From Malania oleifera (lineage: Eukaryota; Streptophyta; Magnoliopsida; Santalales; Ximeniaceae), in NCBI RefSeq assembly GCF_029873635.1, contig NC_080417.1, positions 30,120,214 to 30,184,213 on the forward strand: 64,000 bases of DNA, read 5' to 3'. The stretch's first letter is position 1. Every line of letters starts with the position of its first letter. The position numbers and the translations under genes are program-made. The notes below the pieces were generated by a model. It was not told the DNA's origin and ran no database searches. It saw only the letters and a list, made by a program, of their open reading frames with translations. Shown piece by piece: positions 10,719 to 21,640 of this stretch.

Positions 10719-11135
10719 GATGATGGTAATCTATTAGTGTCTCTTAAAAAAATAAATGCTCCCCCTTACTAAATAGAATGGTTTAAAGTTTAAATAAAAT
10801 TCTCTCCCTTAATGTTTGCATTTTATGAAAGAGTATTTTCTTTAAATTTTGGCAGCATGTTGTTTATAAATACGATAGCTTCCATTTAGTCCTGCATAAA
10901 CTATGACAGTCCAGTATATCAATCAATCAAGTACGCGGATAGAGCATTTATACTCAAAGGATGCAATGATTGTTCCATTACTAATTATATGTCGTGTTTA
11001 CAACGAGTGATTAAGGCTAATAGTAACAACTAGAATTGTTTTCTAATTACATCTGCATACATTTGAAAAATAGATCTAAAACTACTTCTCCCCCTTTGCC
11101 ATAATCAAAATTGGGGAGATAGCGGAGACAACATG
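10719..11135. other. Untranslated spacer of Copia-3 between ORF3 and 3' LTR
   Basis: AT-rich with no recognisable coding sequence. A second short pyrimidine run (TTCTCCCCCTTT) near 11085 resembles a polypurine tract on the minus strand. Confidence 0.6.
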
Positions 11136-12427
11136 CTACTTGTGAGGGCGACCCAGTCGATCAAACAGTGCAGCAAAAGATGCATCGAGAGTGTCGAAAT
11201 GAGGGCGGTTAGCGCTTTCTAGCCGAGCAAGAGATGCATCAATAGAGTCAAATCGATGGCGGTGTCGAAGCTCAGACTGCATCATAGTATGCTGAAGCTC
11301 GTCCAGGCGTTCCAGTATATGACCATAGACGAGAACCTCATGCTCGCCTTCTTCGGCTTCGGCTTTAGCTTCCAGGGCAACCTCAACCTCATTGACGGGA
11401 ATAGGGCCTTGCTCATGGGCTTTGACCCACGTGTTAGAGGCTTCATCCTTTTCGAAGTGCATGTGACGAAGAGTTGCCTCAGTGTAAATATCTTCAGGCG
11501 CAGGACGAATACAAGGCAAGCCGGCACGAATGAGGTCGAAGTGATCGAAGAAGGTTGTGAGGAGACGACCGTATGGGAGACAGCCACGTTGCCGCTTGAG
11601 GTCTTCTTCCATGTTCTGAACGATGATGGAGGGGAGATATATACCCTGGCCAACCTAGAGATAGTACATGCAAAATATGTTGCCGAGGGTAACCCAATCT
11701 CGGCCACCAGTTCGAGGACACAAGTTATATGTGATGATGTGGTGGAGGACCCGAAATTCCACAGTGAGGTCTTTGGATTTCGGGTGAGCGAGCGCAGAAA
11801 TATGAGGGTTACCGGTAATGAGCTTGAGTGCGGTGTGGGAGTCGAACCAGTCTAAGCGGGTCGGCCAAGAGGACTTGGGGATGCCACGAAGAGGATAAGA
11901 AGTGCAACCCAGTACCGCAGAGAATGTATCGTCGGAAAGCCGAATGACGGTGCCTCGAACGGTAGAGTAAGCGGCAATGCTGCGATATGAAGGGACGAAA
12001 TTCACGAACAAGATCTTCATAAACTAGTTCATCGAGATTGAAAAGAGCATCCCATCCGAGGGCTTGAATCTTGGCGAGAAGAGCAGGGAAATGAAACTGT
12101 AAAAATTCAGAGGGTACGATTTGCCATACACTACATGTCACTTGACAATGTCGTTTTGGTAGCGGTGGGCGGCTTCAGAGGAGATGAAGCAGGGGTCGGG
12201 GTTAGTCAGAGTAGGATCTGAGGCAGGGCGAGAGGATCCTTCGCCGACTTCAGTTTGAATGTGCCTGCGTTTGGGGCGAGATGGAGGGACGGAGAGAAAA
12301 GCACAGCCGAGAGGGAGGAGCTGGGGGCTTGAGGGAGGAGACAATCGAGGGAGGAGTAGCTGGTAGCATGCGGGAGGAGACAACTGAGGGCGGAGGTGGT
12401 TGCGCAAGGTGGGCGAAGGAACAACAC
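11136..12427 (-). pseudogene. Copia-3 ORF3, 'putative plant transposon protein'-like, broken
   Basis: Lies downstream of pol in the same sense, the place where SIRE-type elements carry an extra or env-like ORF. After a Pro/Ser-rich start (first ATGs at 12427 and 12407) it reads CFISSEAAHRYQ, then LDELVYEDLVREF and NFVPSYRSIAAYSTVRGT, then HHIITYNLCPRTGGRDWVT. This order resembles the plant family called putative plant transposon protein, recognised by motif memory only. The C-terminus (11136-11612) is Glu-rich with heptad-like HILERLDELQ segments. A stop at 12138 and shifts near 12100, 12020 and 11660 break it. No convincing membrane segment is seen, so an envelope function is not supported. 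Confidence 0.65.
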
Positions 12428-12462
12428 ATAGTTGAGAGAGGGAGATGTGTGGGAAGAGGGCT

Positions 12463-12640
12463 AGGGTTTATTTTGTTTTATCTTGGAAGAAATAAGTACC
12501 CCGACAAATTTCGTCGACGAGAACCTTGTGTTCGTCTATGAAATATAGAATTTTTTGGCAACGAATGCCCTGTATTCGTCGACCAATTATGCGAATTTCT
12601 TGGCGACGAAGACCCTGTGTTTGTCGACAAGAACCTGGAG
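12463..12640 (-). promoter_or_regulatory. Possible internal promoter region upstream of ORF3
   Basis: Between the pol stop (12697) and the ORF3 ATGs lies a copy of the LTR palindrome unit: a perfect TCGTCGACGA near 12510 and degenerate partners with CCCTGTATTCGTCGAC and CCCTGTGTTTGTCGAC. Closer to ORF3, the minus strand carries AAACCCTA (12463-12470), a telo-box as found in many plant leader regions. No clear TATA box was found between them. The same unit is the U3 array of this element's LTRs, so ORF3 may have its own promoter. This is inference. Confidence 0.4.
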
Positions 12641-12696
12641 AAAGGAAATAAATATTAAAGTGGAAAAGTAGGGAAAGTAAAAGTGGGGTTAGGATC

Positions 12697-14104
12697 CTAT
12701 AGTATGTCTGAAGGAGTGCACATTCCTAGGGCATGCCAAATTTTGTGAAATCTTTCTTCATTGAGAGGCTTAGTTAGAATGTCGGCAAGTTGGTTTTCGG
12801 TGGAAACATAAACCAACTCAACGTCTCCTTTTTGGACATGGTCTCAAATGAAGTGGTGCCTAATTTCAATGTGTTTGGTTCTAGAGTGGAGACACGGATT
12901 TTTTGATATGTTGATGGTAATAGTATTGTCACAATGAATTGGAGTACCTTTAACTAAGATTTGAAAATCCTCAAGTTGTTGTTTCATGTATAATGCTTGA
13001 GCACAGCAGCTGCTGGCTACTATGTACTCAGCCTCAGTGGTGGAAAGAGCTACGAAGGTTTGTTTCTTGCAAAACCAGGAAACAAGGGAGTGTCCAAGGA
13101 AGTGACATGTTCCACTAGTGCTTTTTCTATCGGTTTTACAACCATCGTAGTCAGCATCAGAGTAGCATGTGAGGTTAAAGGGAGCATTTTTAGGAAAGAA
13201 GAGTCTTAAGTTAGGAGTGCCTGCTAAGTATCTGAAGATTCGTTTGACCGCATGAAGATGAGATTCTTTAGGACAAGCTTGAAATCTAGCACATAGACAA
13301 ACGCTGAACATTATGTCAAGCCTGCTGGAGGTGAGATATAGTAAGCTACCTATCATGCCACGGTAGAGTTTTTGGTCAATGTTTTTCCCTTTTTCATCAA
13401 CGTCAAGCTTTGTTGTGATACTTATAGGAGTTGCCTTAGATTTTCCCATTTCAAGGTTAAATTTCTTTAACATGTCCCTAACGTATTTAGCCTGATTTAT
13501 GAAGATTCCATGCTTTAGTTGCTTGATTTGTAATCTTAGGAAAAAGGTTAGCTCACCCATCATACTCATCTCAAATGTTTCCTGCATAGTTTGAGCAAAG
13601 TCTTGACATAAGGTCTCATTTGTGGCCCCGAAGATAATATCATCCACATAGATTTGTATAATTAGCATATTATTCTCTTTATGTTTTAAGAAAAGAGTGG
13701 TATCGAATTTTCCTCTTGTGAACCCATTTTCAAGAAGAAATTTGTTTGCATTCATACCAAGCTCTTGGTGCTTGCTTAAGTCCGTAAAGGGTTTTTGAGA
13801 GTTTATATACGTGATCGGGATGAGTGTGGCTCTCAAAGCCAGGAGGTTGTTTGACAAAAACTTCTTCATTTAGGTATTCATTTAAAAAGGTGCTTTTAAC
13901 ATCCATTTGAAACAATTTGAAGTTTTTGTAATAAGCAAAGGCAAGAAGCATTCTGGTGGCCTCTAGTCTAGCTACAGGAGCATAAGTTTCATCATAGTCA
14001 ATACCCTCTTGTTGGTTGTATCCTTGGGCTACAAAGTCTAGCTTTATTTCTGACAATGTTTCCATCTTCATCTTTCTTATTCTTAAATACCCATTTAGTG
14101 CCAA
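12697..14104 (-). pseudogene. pol: Copia-3 reverse transcriptase and RNase H
   Basis: RT starts with LRIRKMKMETLSEIKLDFVA and continues through EGIDYDETYAPVARLEATRM, QMDVKSTFLNEYLNEEVFV and [13 protein letters not shown] frame change near 13740 follows, then [13 protein letters not shown] with the catalytic YVDD. RNase H has SDADYDGCKTDRKSTSGTCH, STTEAEYIVASSCC and SRTKHIEIRHHFI. A TGA near 12844 splits off the last part, which ends ADILTKPLNEERFHKIWHAL. One RT residue differs from the usual motif: FFLRLQIKQ replaces FFLGLQIKQ. Confidence 0.9.
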
Positions 14105-15907
14105 TTATTGTGGTATTTTTGGGTTTAGGAACTAAGTGTCATACTTTGTTTCTTTCGAATTGATCTAATTCTTCTTGCATGACATTTATCCAATCTGCAT
14201 CATTTTCAGCTTCTTCAAAGTTTTAGGTTCTAGGTGAGATACAAAGGCAATATGATTACATCCACTTCTAAGGTGAGATCGGGTGCTGACTCCTTGAAAG
14301 GGACTTCCTATGATGAGATCAATTGGATGATTTTTTACAAACTTCCATGCTTTGGGTAATTCACGATCTTCTTTCTCTTCTGGTTAGTTAGGTTCTTGAG
14401 GAGAAGATCCTAGATGATCTACATTTGTATCTTGACAATTTGTGTCTTGATCATTATTTATCTTGAGTTGTTCTAATTCTCTTTCAATTCTAAAGGTAGT
14501 GACTTGGCTTTCTTCATTTATCTCAACAGGGGTTTTGGATGTGTGAGGATTTGTTTTATAAAAAATAACATGGGTTGATTCTTGAACAGTTTTAATTCTT
14601 TTGTTGAATACCCTGTATGCTTTACTATTCATGGCATATCCTATAAAGATCCCCTCATCTGACTTTGAATCAAATTTAGCTAATTGATCTCTATTGTTTA
14701 ATATGAAGCACTTGCATCCAAAAACCTTAAAATGTGATATGTTAGGTTTTCTACCCTTCCATATTTCATATTAGGTTTTTCCTATTTTGGATCTAATGAT
14801 GACTCGGTTACTAACATAGCATGTTGTGCAAATGGCTTTTGCCCAGAAGTATTTTGGCAAATTATGTTCGTTGAGCATTGTTCTAGCCATTTCTTGGAGT
14901 GTTCAATTTTTTCTTTCAACTACTCCGTTTTGTTGTGGGGCTTTTGGTGCAGAGAAGTTGTGTGAATATCCATTTTCGTTGCAAAAGTCCTCAAGTTCTT
15001 TATTTCTAAACTCTCTTCCTCTATCGCTTCTAATATGTATAATTGACATTCCCTTCTCATTTTGGATTTTTCCACAAAAATGAATAAATGCATTACATGT
15101 ATCACTTTTATTGGCAAGAAAAATTACCCATGAAAATCTAGAAAAGTCATCAACAATAACAAATGCATATAGTTTTCCACTAATGCTAGCTATGTCATTA
15201 GGTCCAAATAGATCAAGATGGATTAACTCTAGGGGTCTTGATGTAGAGATTACTTTCTTAGTTTTGAATGAGGTCTTAACTTGTTTTCCATATTGGCATG
15301 CATCACATATTTTTTCTTTCACATAGTTGTCTTTTGGTAGACCGTTTACTAGATCCTTGGATGAAAGATTATGAAGAAGATATATGCTTGCATAACCTAA
15401 TCTCCTATACCATAGCCAACAATTTTCATTTGTGATAGCTAAGCATTTAATGTTACAATTTGTGATTTCTTCAAATTCAATTGTATATATGTTGGACTCA
15501 CGTTTTCCTATGAGAATGGTATTTCCATTTAAATCATTTATTAAGCATTTTGTAGATTGGAAAATAATGTTCAACCCTTTATCACATAGTTGACTAACAC
15601 TTAGCAGACTATGTTTGAGAGTATCAACTAGAGCAACATTTTCAATAGCTAGGGATGAATTACCTATTTTACCTTTACCGATGATTCTTCCTTTGGCGTT
15701 ATCTCCAAATGTGACTAGCCCTTCCTTTTTGTAAGTGAGAGAGAGGAATTTGCTTGCGTCTCCCGTTATGTGCCTTGGGCATCCACTGTCTAGAAACCAT
15801 TTGTTCTTTATGGAGTTGCTCTTCAAGCACATCTGCACACAACATCAAGTGATTTGTTTTGATACCCATATTTTCTTGGGTCCTATTAGGTTAGTGTTCT
15901 TAATCAC
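14105..15907 (-). pseudogene. pol: Copia-3 protease, integrase and linker
   Basis: Protease shows WFLDSGCPRHITGD. The integrase zinc region reads WYRRLGYAS, where the family has His at both Tyr positions, so zinc binding would be lost; each change is one C-to-T step. CDACQYGKQ follows. Catalytic residues are visible in HLDLFGP, RSDRGREF and QQNGVVERKN, with a stop right after at 14903. Downstream, FKVFGCKCFILNN and DEGIFIGYAMNSKAYRVFNK mark the integrase C-terminus, then an acidic linker to RT broken by several stops. Confidence 0.88.
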
Positions 15908-17541
15908 CTATTTGTAGTTCATATTTTTTCCTTTATTTCCCCTGAAGGGGTAAGTAAATTGTACATGCCCTTTTTTCTCACAATATAAATAGACTTTATT
16001 TGCGTGTGAGAGATTTAGTTTAGGTGCAAAGCTTTTCTTTGATACAGAACTCATTTTAGCATAGAGGTTTGCAAATCCTATTGACTCGGAAGATGATAGG
16101 CCGTATCCTAAACCTTCTTTGAAAATTCCAAATCTTCGGGCTCCAAGTAATCTATCGAAATTTTCTTTTCCACTTGTAAATTTATATATAGTATTGCTTT
16201 GATCCTCCACTTTCTTTTTCAATGAAGAGTTTTCTTGAAGAAATTCACTTGACTTTTCAAGCTTTTGATTTCTTTTTGAGAGGACTCTTTGTATTTTAAG
16301 TATTCTTTAGAAAGCTTTTCCTTTTCAATATTAGAAGATGCATTTTCAGCTTTCAAGGTATCACACGAGCAAATCTGTTTTTGTTTGCATTTTGAACAAT
16401 TTTCTTCTAAAAGTTTGATTTTCCTTTTAGATGCTCTTAGTTCAACATAGAGTTTTCTACAGTTTTCTTCTAATTCCTCATATGAAGGGAGATATTCGTC
16501 ATCAGAACTTACCTCACTTAATTCATCCGCCATAAGGTAGAAATGGGCGACTTCTTCTTCGACTTCTTCGTCGGTTGAGGTTCCATCTAGTTCATCCCAT
16601 TCAGTTGCGTTCATTGCTTTGAATCTCTTCTTGTCTCCTTGTTGATCGTTGCTTTTGTTTTTGAAAAGAGGGCAATCGGCCATGTGGTGCCCGATCTTTT
16701 TGCAATTTTAGCATCTGATGCTCGATTCTCCTTTCTCCTTTAGTTTGCTATTTCGTTTGTTCATCATAAAGTTTCTAAATCTTCTAGTTAGTAGGGCAAC
16801 TTCGTCGTCATCATCAATCTCCTCTTCTTCTATGATCTCTTTCTGCTTCCCGACTTTTAGAGCAATTGCGGTAGCTTTCTTGAGTGCTTCAGCTTCAGCA
16901 GCAACATTTTTATTCTTGATTTCGTAGGTCATGAGAGATCCAATTAGTTCGTCAAGTGTGACCTTTGAGAGGTCCTTTTCTTCCTCAATCGCTGTGGACT
17001 TTGCGTGCCAAGATGTTGGTAAAGAACGAAGAAGCTTCTGCACATTATCTTCCATATAGTACTCTTTACCGAGAGCTTTTAGTCCATTAGTGATGTGTGT
17101 GAATCGTGTGAACATAGTTGTAATTGTTTCACCTTCTTCCATTTTGAACATTTCATATTCTTTAACAAGCATATAAATTTTAGATCTCTTTACCTGGGTA
17201 GTTCCCTCATATGTTACCTGAAGTTTTTCCCACATTTCCTTGGCCGTGTTGCAACCACATATCTGGTTGTATTCTTCATCACTTACGGCACAATATAGGA
17301 AATTCTTGGTTTTAAAGTTGAGCTGTGCCAGCCTTGTATCTGCCTCGGGAAGTTTCCCAATGGGTATGTCATCGCCGTCTTCATTTTTGAAGGTGTAGTC
17401 TCCTTCAGTGATAACATTCCACATACGGTAGTCATAGGCCTGAATGAAGATGAACATTCGATCCTTCCATGTTGGGTAGTTAATCCCACAAAACTTGGGA
17501 GGGTGGTCCATAGATTGACCTTGGGCAAACATATCTGCCAT
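15908..17541 (-). pseudogene. gag: Copia-3 gag with interrupted zinc knuckle
   Basis: Begins MADMFAQGQSMDHPPKFCG 46 bases from the primer site. The UBN2-type capsid region follows (AKEMWEKLQVTYEGTTQVKR, DELIGSLMTYEI), then an acidic stretch EEEEIDDDDE. The CCHC knuckle reads C, stop, NCKKIGHHMADC, so a stop replaces one residue inside the metal site near 16708. After it comes a Lys/Glu-rich, probably coiled-coil part (16219-16683), a frame change near 16220 and a second, degenerate knuckle-like CEKKGHVQFTYPF in which the final Cys is lost. Confidence 0.88.
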
Positions 17542-17586
17542 GTTGATCTTTTCGCTTGGACGTTACTCCGAATTTCAGCGACTGGT

Positions 17587-17598
17587 GCTCTGATACCA
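17587..17598 (-). promoter_or_regulatory. Primer binding site of Copia-3
   Basis: The minus strand reads TGGTATCAGAGC, two bases from the 5' LTR. Confidence 0.93.
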
Positions 17599-17600
17599 CT

Positions 17601-19032
17601 TGTTGGCCTGGTAGTATGTCTAGAGAGGGGGGGGGGTGGTGAATAGACTTTCTTCTGTGATGTGCTCACTGTCTACAAACACAGAAATCTTACCAAGAGC
17701 AAGTGCATATAATTGTCGTGTAAAAGAAAATGTAGAAAATCACGATAATAATATAAATGAGATATGAGAGAAGAAAAGCTTAACACAAAAATATTTACGT
17801 GGTTCGGCACCCCGCCTACGTCCACGCCTTGAGACCAACTCAAGGATTCCCAAAATCCACTATAATCCTCCTTTGGGCGGAGAAGCCAATACACACTAGC
17901 TCACAAAAAGCTTCAACAAGGTGCTCACTTAGAGACACCCAAAAACAGCTCACAAAGAGCCTTTGTTTACAAAAGGTAGATGAAAATTAAATGTAAGTTT
18001 GAATACTCTCTTTGAGCTAATTAAACCAATAAAATCCTTACTCAATATCCTCTTGTCAATAGAATAAATGCAAGGCTAAGAGCAGCAAGAAGAGGGCAGG
18101 TGAGTTTGTGAGCAAACCCTAGAAATAATAACACCGATGAATGATCTTCTTACAATATGATTTTCTAGGTGAGAAGTAAATGCTATTTACTCCTATTTAT
18201 ACACTAAATGGGTGAGTGCAACACTGGAGAGCCGTTGGGCATTTATGAATGTAAGACAAAATTTTAAAATAGTCGTTTGTAGCATTTAATGTTTGCTGCT
18301 GCCCAGCGTTCGTCGACGAAGCCCTGTGTTCATCGACGAGCTCTTCAGTAGCTTCGTCGACGAAGCGCTGTGTTCGTCAACGATTTGCTGGTTCTAAATT
18401 CAGGTACCTCTCGGTATATTTTTGTCGACGAGAACTTGTGTTCATCGACGAGTTCTTCATGTCATTCGTCGACGACGCCCTGTAATCGTCAACAAGTTGT
18501 GGCTCTGAATTCAGATGCCCCTCGGTATCTTTTTGTCGACCAGGACCCTGTGTTCGTTGACGAAGTTTGTGCTACAGTCGTCAACGAAGCCCTGTGTTCG
18601 TCGACGAGATCCTTTTTCTTAAAATTTTTGTCCTTTAAGTTTCTAAGAAGGTTCTTGTCCGTTTGGGGGTTTCTTTATACACTTTTAAATGACTTTACTA
18701 GTATTTTGTTGTGTGTGTGTGATACGCCCCTTTCTTGCTCTTAGTATTGAGTTTCATTCTATGTACAAGATATTTACAAGATGGTATCTCTCTTATTTAC
18801 ACTCATTTTTTTCATATGACTTTGTACATTTGTTGTATCGTTCATGAATGTTTTGAGAGACTTGTGCTTCTGGTCATGGCACGAGTTGCTTTGACTATTT
18901 GTTGGTTCAGATGTCATTCTGTATACCTGAAACATGTCTTAGAGAAACGTTAATGACCTTAAGAGTAGGTAATGGGTTGTTAACATCAAAACATAGTAGG
19001 AATGAAAGACCTTTAACTATTTGGTCTTAACA
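17601..19032 (-). repeat. 5' LTR of Copia-3
   Basis: 1432 bp, TGTTGG...TTAACA on the plus strand. Compared with the other LTR it has one fewer 44-bp unit, a longer G-run near 17628-17638 (C-run in U5 sense) and many point differences. It includes the hairpin at 17827-17845 and the TATA box at 18195-18201. Confidence 0.93.
18309..18610 (-). repeat. Palindrome array in the 5' LTR of Copia-3
   Basis: Same organisation as 9938-10279 with two rather than three 44-bp units. The first copies are perfect TCGTCGACGA, and later ones vary at one or two bases. It lies about 110 bases upstream of TATAAATAGG on the minus strand, the position where it could act on transcription of the whole element. Confidence 0.85.
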
Positions 19033-20060
19033 TCTAATTCAACTGACATAGCATTACGCCAATGGGGATATTGCATAGCTTGAGAAAAAAGACTTTGGTT
19101 TGAAATTAGAAGACAAGGAAATAGAATAGGCTTGGTATGCAGAGGACAAGTTAGAGTAAGAAAGATAAGTATACAAAGGATAAGAAGTACATACCTTGGA
19201 AGGAGCTACTGCAATTGAACTAAGGCCTAAAGCAGAACTGCCGAGATGACAATGATATTGCTGCAAGTAATTTGGGGGATGTCTCTATCTAACAAACCTT
19301 CAAAGAGAAGGACCATTATCAATGGTAGAAACAGTATCTGGAGAAGAATGAGGTGGTTGTGTGTTGCTGGAATATGAGATAGAATCAGAAAATGGAACTG
19401 GTAAAACAAAAGAATCCAAATATATAGCAGTTAGTGATGAAGAAGTAGCAAGATTGCACCTATAGGGAAATATGGTTTCATGAAAAAAACATCCTGAGAC
19501 AAAAAAATTGTATGAGATTGTATATCATAGAGTTTATATCCTTTAACACCAAAAGGATAACCAAGAAACAAACACTTGCATGGTCGGGAACCAAATTTGT
19601 TTATGTGGGTAGAAAGAGTCCTAGCAAAACAAAGGCACCCAAAAACCTTGAATTGAGGGTAAGAAGGTTTGCTAAAGAAGAGCAATTCATAAGGGTATTT
19701 ATTTGAAAGAAGTGGAGTGGGTAATCTGTTAATAAGATAAGCAGGTGTTAAGACACAATCACCACAAAAACATAAAGACATATGAGTTTGAAATCAAAGA
19801 GCTCGAGCCACTTCCAACAAATGACTATGTTTTCTTTCCACAATCCCATTTTGCTGAGGAGTTGCATTACAACTCCTTTGATGAATGATACCCTTAGAAG
19901 CATAATAATTTGTCATATTGAACTCTAGACCATTATCACTTCTAATGGTTTTAACTTTATGATTGAATTGTGTTTCAACAAGAGCAAAGAAAGAAAATAA
20001 CTTAGGTCGAGTTTTAGATTTATGTTTCACCAGCACCAGTATCAAATGTCCAAGGTGCAT
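19033..20060 (-). pseudogene. pol: Copia-2 integrase (partial) and start of RT
   Basis: On the minus strand a protease site APWTFDTGAGE is followed at once by KHKSKTRPKLFSFF, which belongs to the middle of integrase. The rest of protease, the zinc region and the first catalytic Asp are therefore deleted. The remainder has TIRSDNGLEF (second Asp), QQNGIVERKHSHLLEVARAL (Glu), FKVFGCLCFAR and KCLFLGYPFGVKGYKLYD. The linker RQRHPPNYLQQYHC and the RT start WRNAMSVEL follow, where Copia-3 interrupts. Confidence 0.85.
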
Positions 20061-21254
20061 TAGAAGAGTTGTTTTTAACTTTGTCGATGAATGAAGAAAA
20101 ATGTTGAAAATTAATAGCAGTGAAGATACTATGTTGAGGAGAAGGTAATATACCTGGCTGGTTAAGAAATGTCTGAGAAATTTTGCAGAGTACCTACTTG
20201 ATGCGCCATAGTAGATTTAACTGAAGAATTGTTTGAATCAAGCATAGGGAGAAGTTGTTGACATTGCTCTTGAGTAAAAGGTAATGAAGTTCCTTCAGAA
20301 ATTTGTGCTCTCTATGAAATGGTATTAGAAAAATTACCATTGACAGAATTAATTCGAGACTTTGTAAACTTGTAACCAAGTGGGTATCCATGAAGTTTAT
20401 AGCGTTTCTCCTTGGTATGCTCCATCATGCCACAGTGGCTACACACTGGTTTAGGTTTCGAAGAGGCCTTATATCTTGAATTGATTTTCTAAAATTTCTG
20501 CTGCCGAGTAGTGGAAACCAGAGTAGCAGAATCAAAATTGGAAAATTTGTCATTAGGATGAATACCACATTGTCTTTCTTCTTGCAAGATCAAAGAAATA
20601 CTCTGTTCATATCAAGAAATGGATCTATCTTGAGATCGAACACTTGCATAAGTGTCATTAAGTCCCATCATGAAACACATCACATATTCTTGTTGCCGAT
20701 ATTCAAGAACAACCTTTAAGACGTCACAATTACAATTTCTTGAACAACCACAAGGAGGCAAGGGCATGTAATTTATCAATTCATCCCAAAGAGTCTTCAA
20801 ACGAGTGAAGTATGCGCTTATAGAGAGATCATCTTGCACCAGATTTCCAATTTCCTTCTGAATCTGAAAAAATTCATGGTGCATTAGTTTGCAAGTGGCG
20901 TTGCTGCAAATCACACCAGAGTTCTCTTGCGGTATCAATATAGATGCAACTTGCTGCTATCTCTTTCGATACAAAATTGAGTAATCACGAGAAGACCATA
21001 TCATTACACCGTAACCAAGCATTATATGCTGGGTCTGAAACATCATATGGCAAGGTAAGACTTCCATTGATGATGTCAAGCTTGTTCTTTGATCGTAAAG
21101 CAATTTGCATTGATCGACACCAAGCATGGTAATTATCTCTAGTTAAAGGTTGTGTAACCAGCAGAATGCCAAGATTATCAGCATTATTGAGATGATAAGG
21201 GCTTGATGAATCATCTGCAAGATTGACAGAGGAGACAGAGGAAGAAGACACCAT
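20061..21254 (-). pseudogene. gag: Copia-2 gag
   Basis: Begins MVSSSSVSSVNLADDSSSPY about 160 bases from the primer site. The UBN2-type region shows LTRDNYHAWCRSMQIALRSK, then WDELINYMPLPPCGC and RQQEYVMCFMMGLNDTYASV. A knuckle-like CCHC part is degenerate, and the usual copia segment YKLHGYPLGYKFTKSR appears in another frame near 20370. Frameshifts and stops lie near 20940 and 20610. The order and the position next to the primer site support the call. Confidence 0.8.
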
Positions 21255-21413
21255 TAATGATAATCAGATTACCTTCCTTCTAGCTTCAAGAAACTCCTGG
21301 TACCTTCAATTGAGGAGGCTGACTTCAATCGTCAAAATGAGAATTCGTTACTCCCTCTTGATTCACCAGCTCACATAAAATGGATTGGAAGAGCAGCAAT
21401 TGATCTCAGAATT

Positions 21414-21425
21414 GCTCTGATACCA
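21414..21425 (-). promoter_or_regulatory. Primer binding site of Copia-2
   Basis: The minus strand reads TGGTATCAGAGC directly next to the 5' LTR. Confidence 0.93.
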
Positions 21426-21640
21426 TGTGAAAAACTAAGCTGAGATCAATCACGTAGAGGGAGAGCAAGAAAGATGGAGAAGAAAATAGAGAAAATACTT
21501 TGCATTCTTGATACAATTCAATACAAAAAATACAACTGAATTTTATGCTTTATATACAAGAACTAAAATAAAATAATTTCCTAACTAACTTGTTAACTTC
21601 ATAACTAACTAACTAATCTTGCTAACTTCACAAATCAACA
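21426..21640 (-). repeat. 5' LTR of Copia-2
   Basis: 215 bp with TGTGAAAAAC...AATCAACA ends on the plus strand; pairs with 7544-7758. Confidence 0.95.

Larger units (their letters stand above)
9235..19032 (-). mobile_element. Copia-3, SIRE-like copia element with a third ORF
   Basis: A 9.8-kb element with LTRs of 1470 and 1432 bp (9235-10704, 17601-19032), a TGGTATCAGAGC primer site, a polypurine tract, gag, pol and an additional ORF between pol and the 3' LTR. Long LTRs, this gag type and the extra ORF place it near the SIRE lineage of copia. It lies inside the RT gene of Copia-2, between codons for WRNAMSVEL and AAFEENHT. No target duplication is visible: GCAGC is on the left and TCTAA on the right. 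Confidence 0.9.
7544..21640 (-). mobile_element. Copia-2, Ty1/copia element split by Copia-3
   Basis: Two 215-bp LTRs (7544-7758 and 21426-21640), a minus-strand primer site and polypurine tract, and gag-to-RNase H fragments define a 4.3-kb element once the inserted Copia-3 is removed. The LTR ends are TG...CA. The flanking pentamers are ATAGC on the left and CAAGC on the right, which share only three bases, so a clean target duplication is missing. Besides the insertion in RT, the integrase has lost its N-terminal half. The element is inactive. Confidence 0.92.

Noticed and set aside
11256..11855. Plus-strand ORF of 199 codons
   Set aside because: It is antisense to ORF3 of Copia-3, has no recognisable motif, and its length follows from the codon use of the opposite strand.
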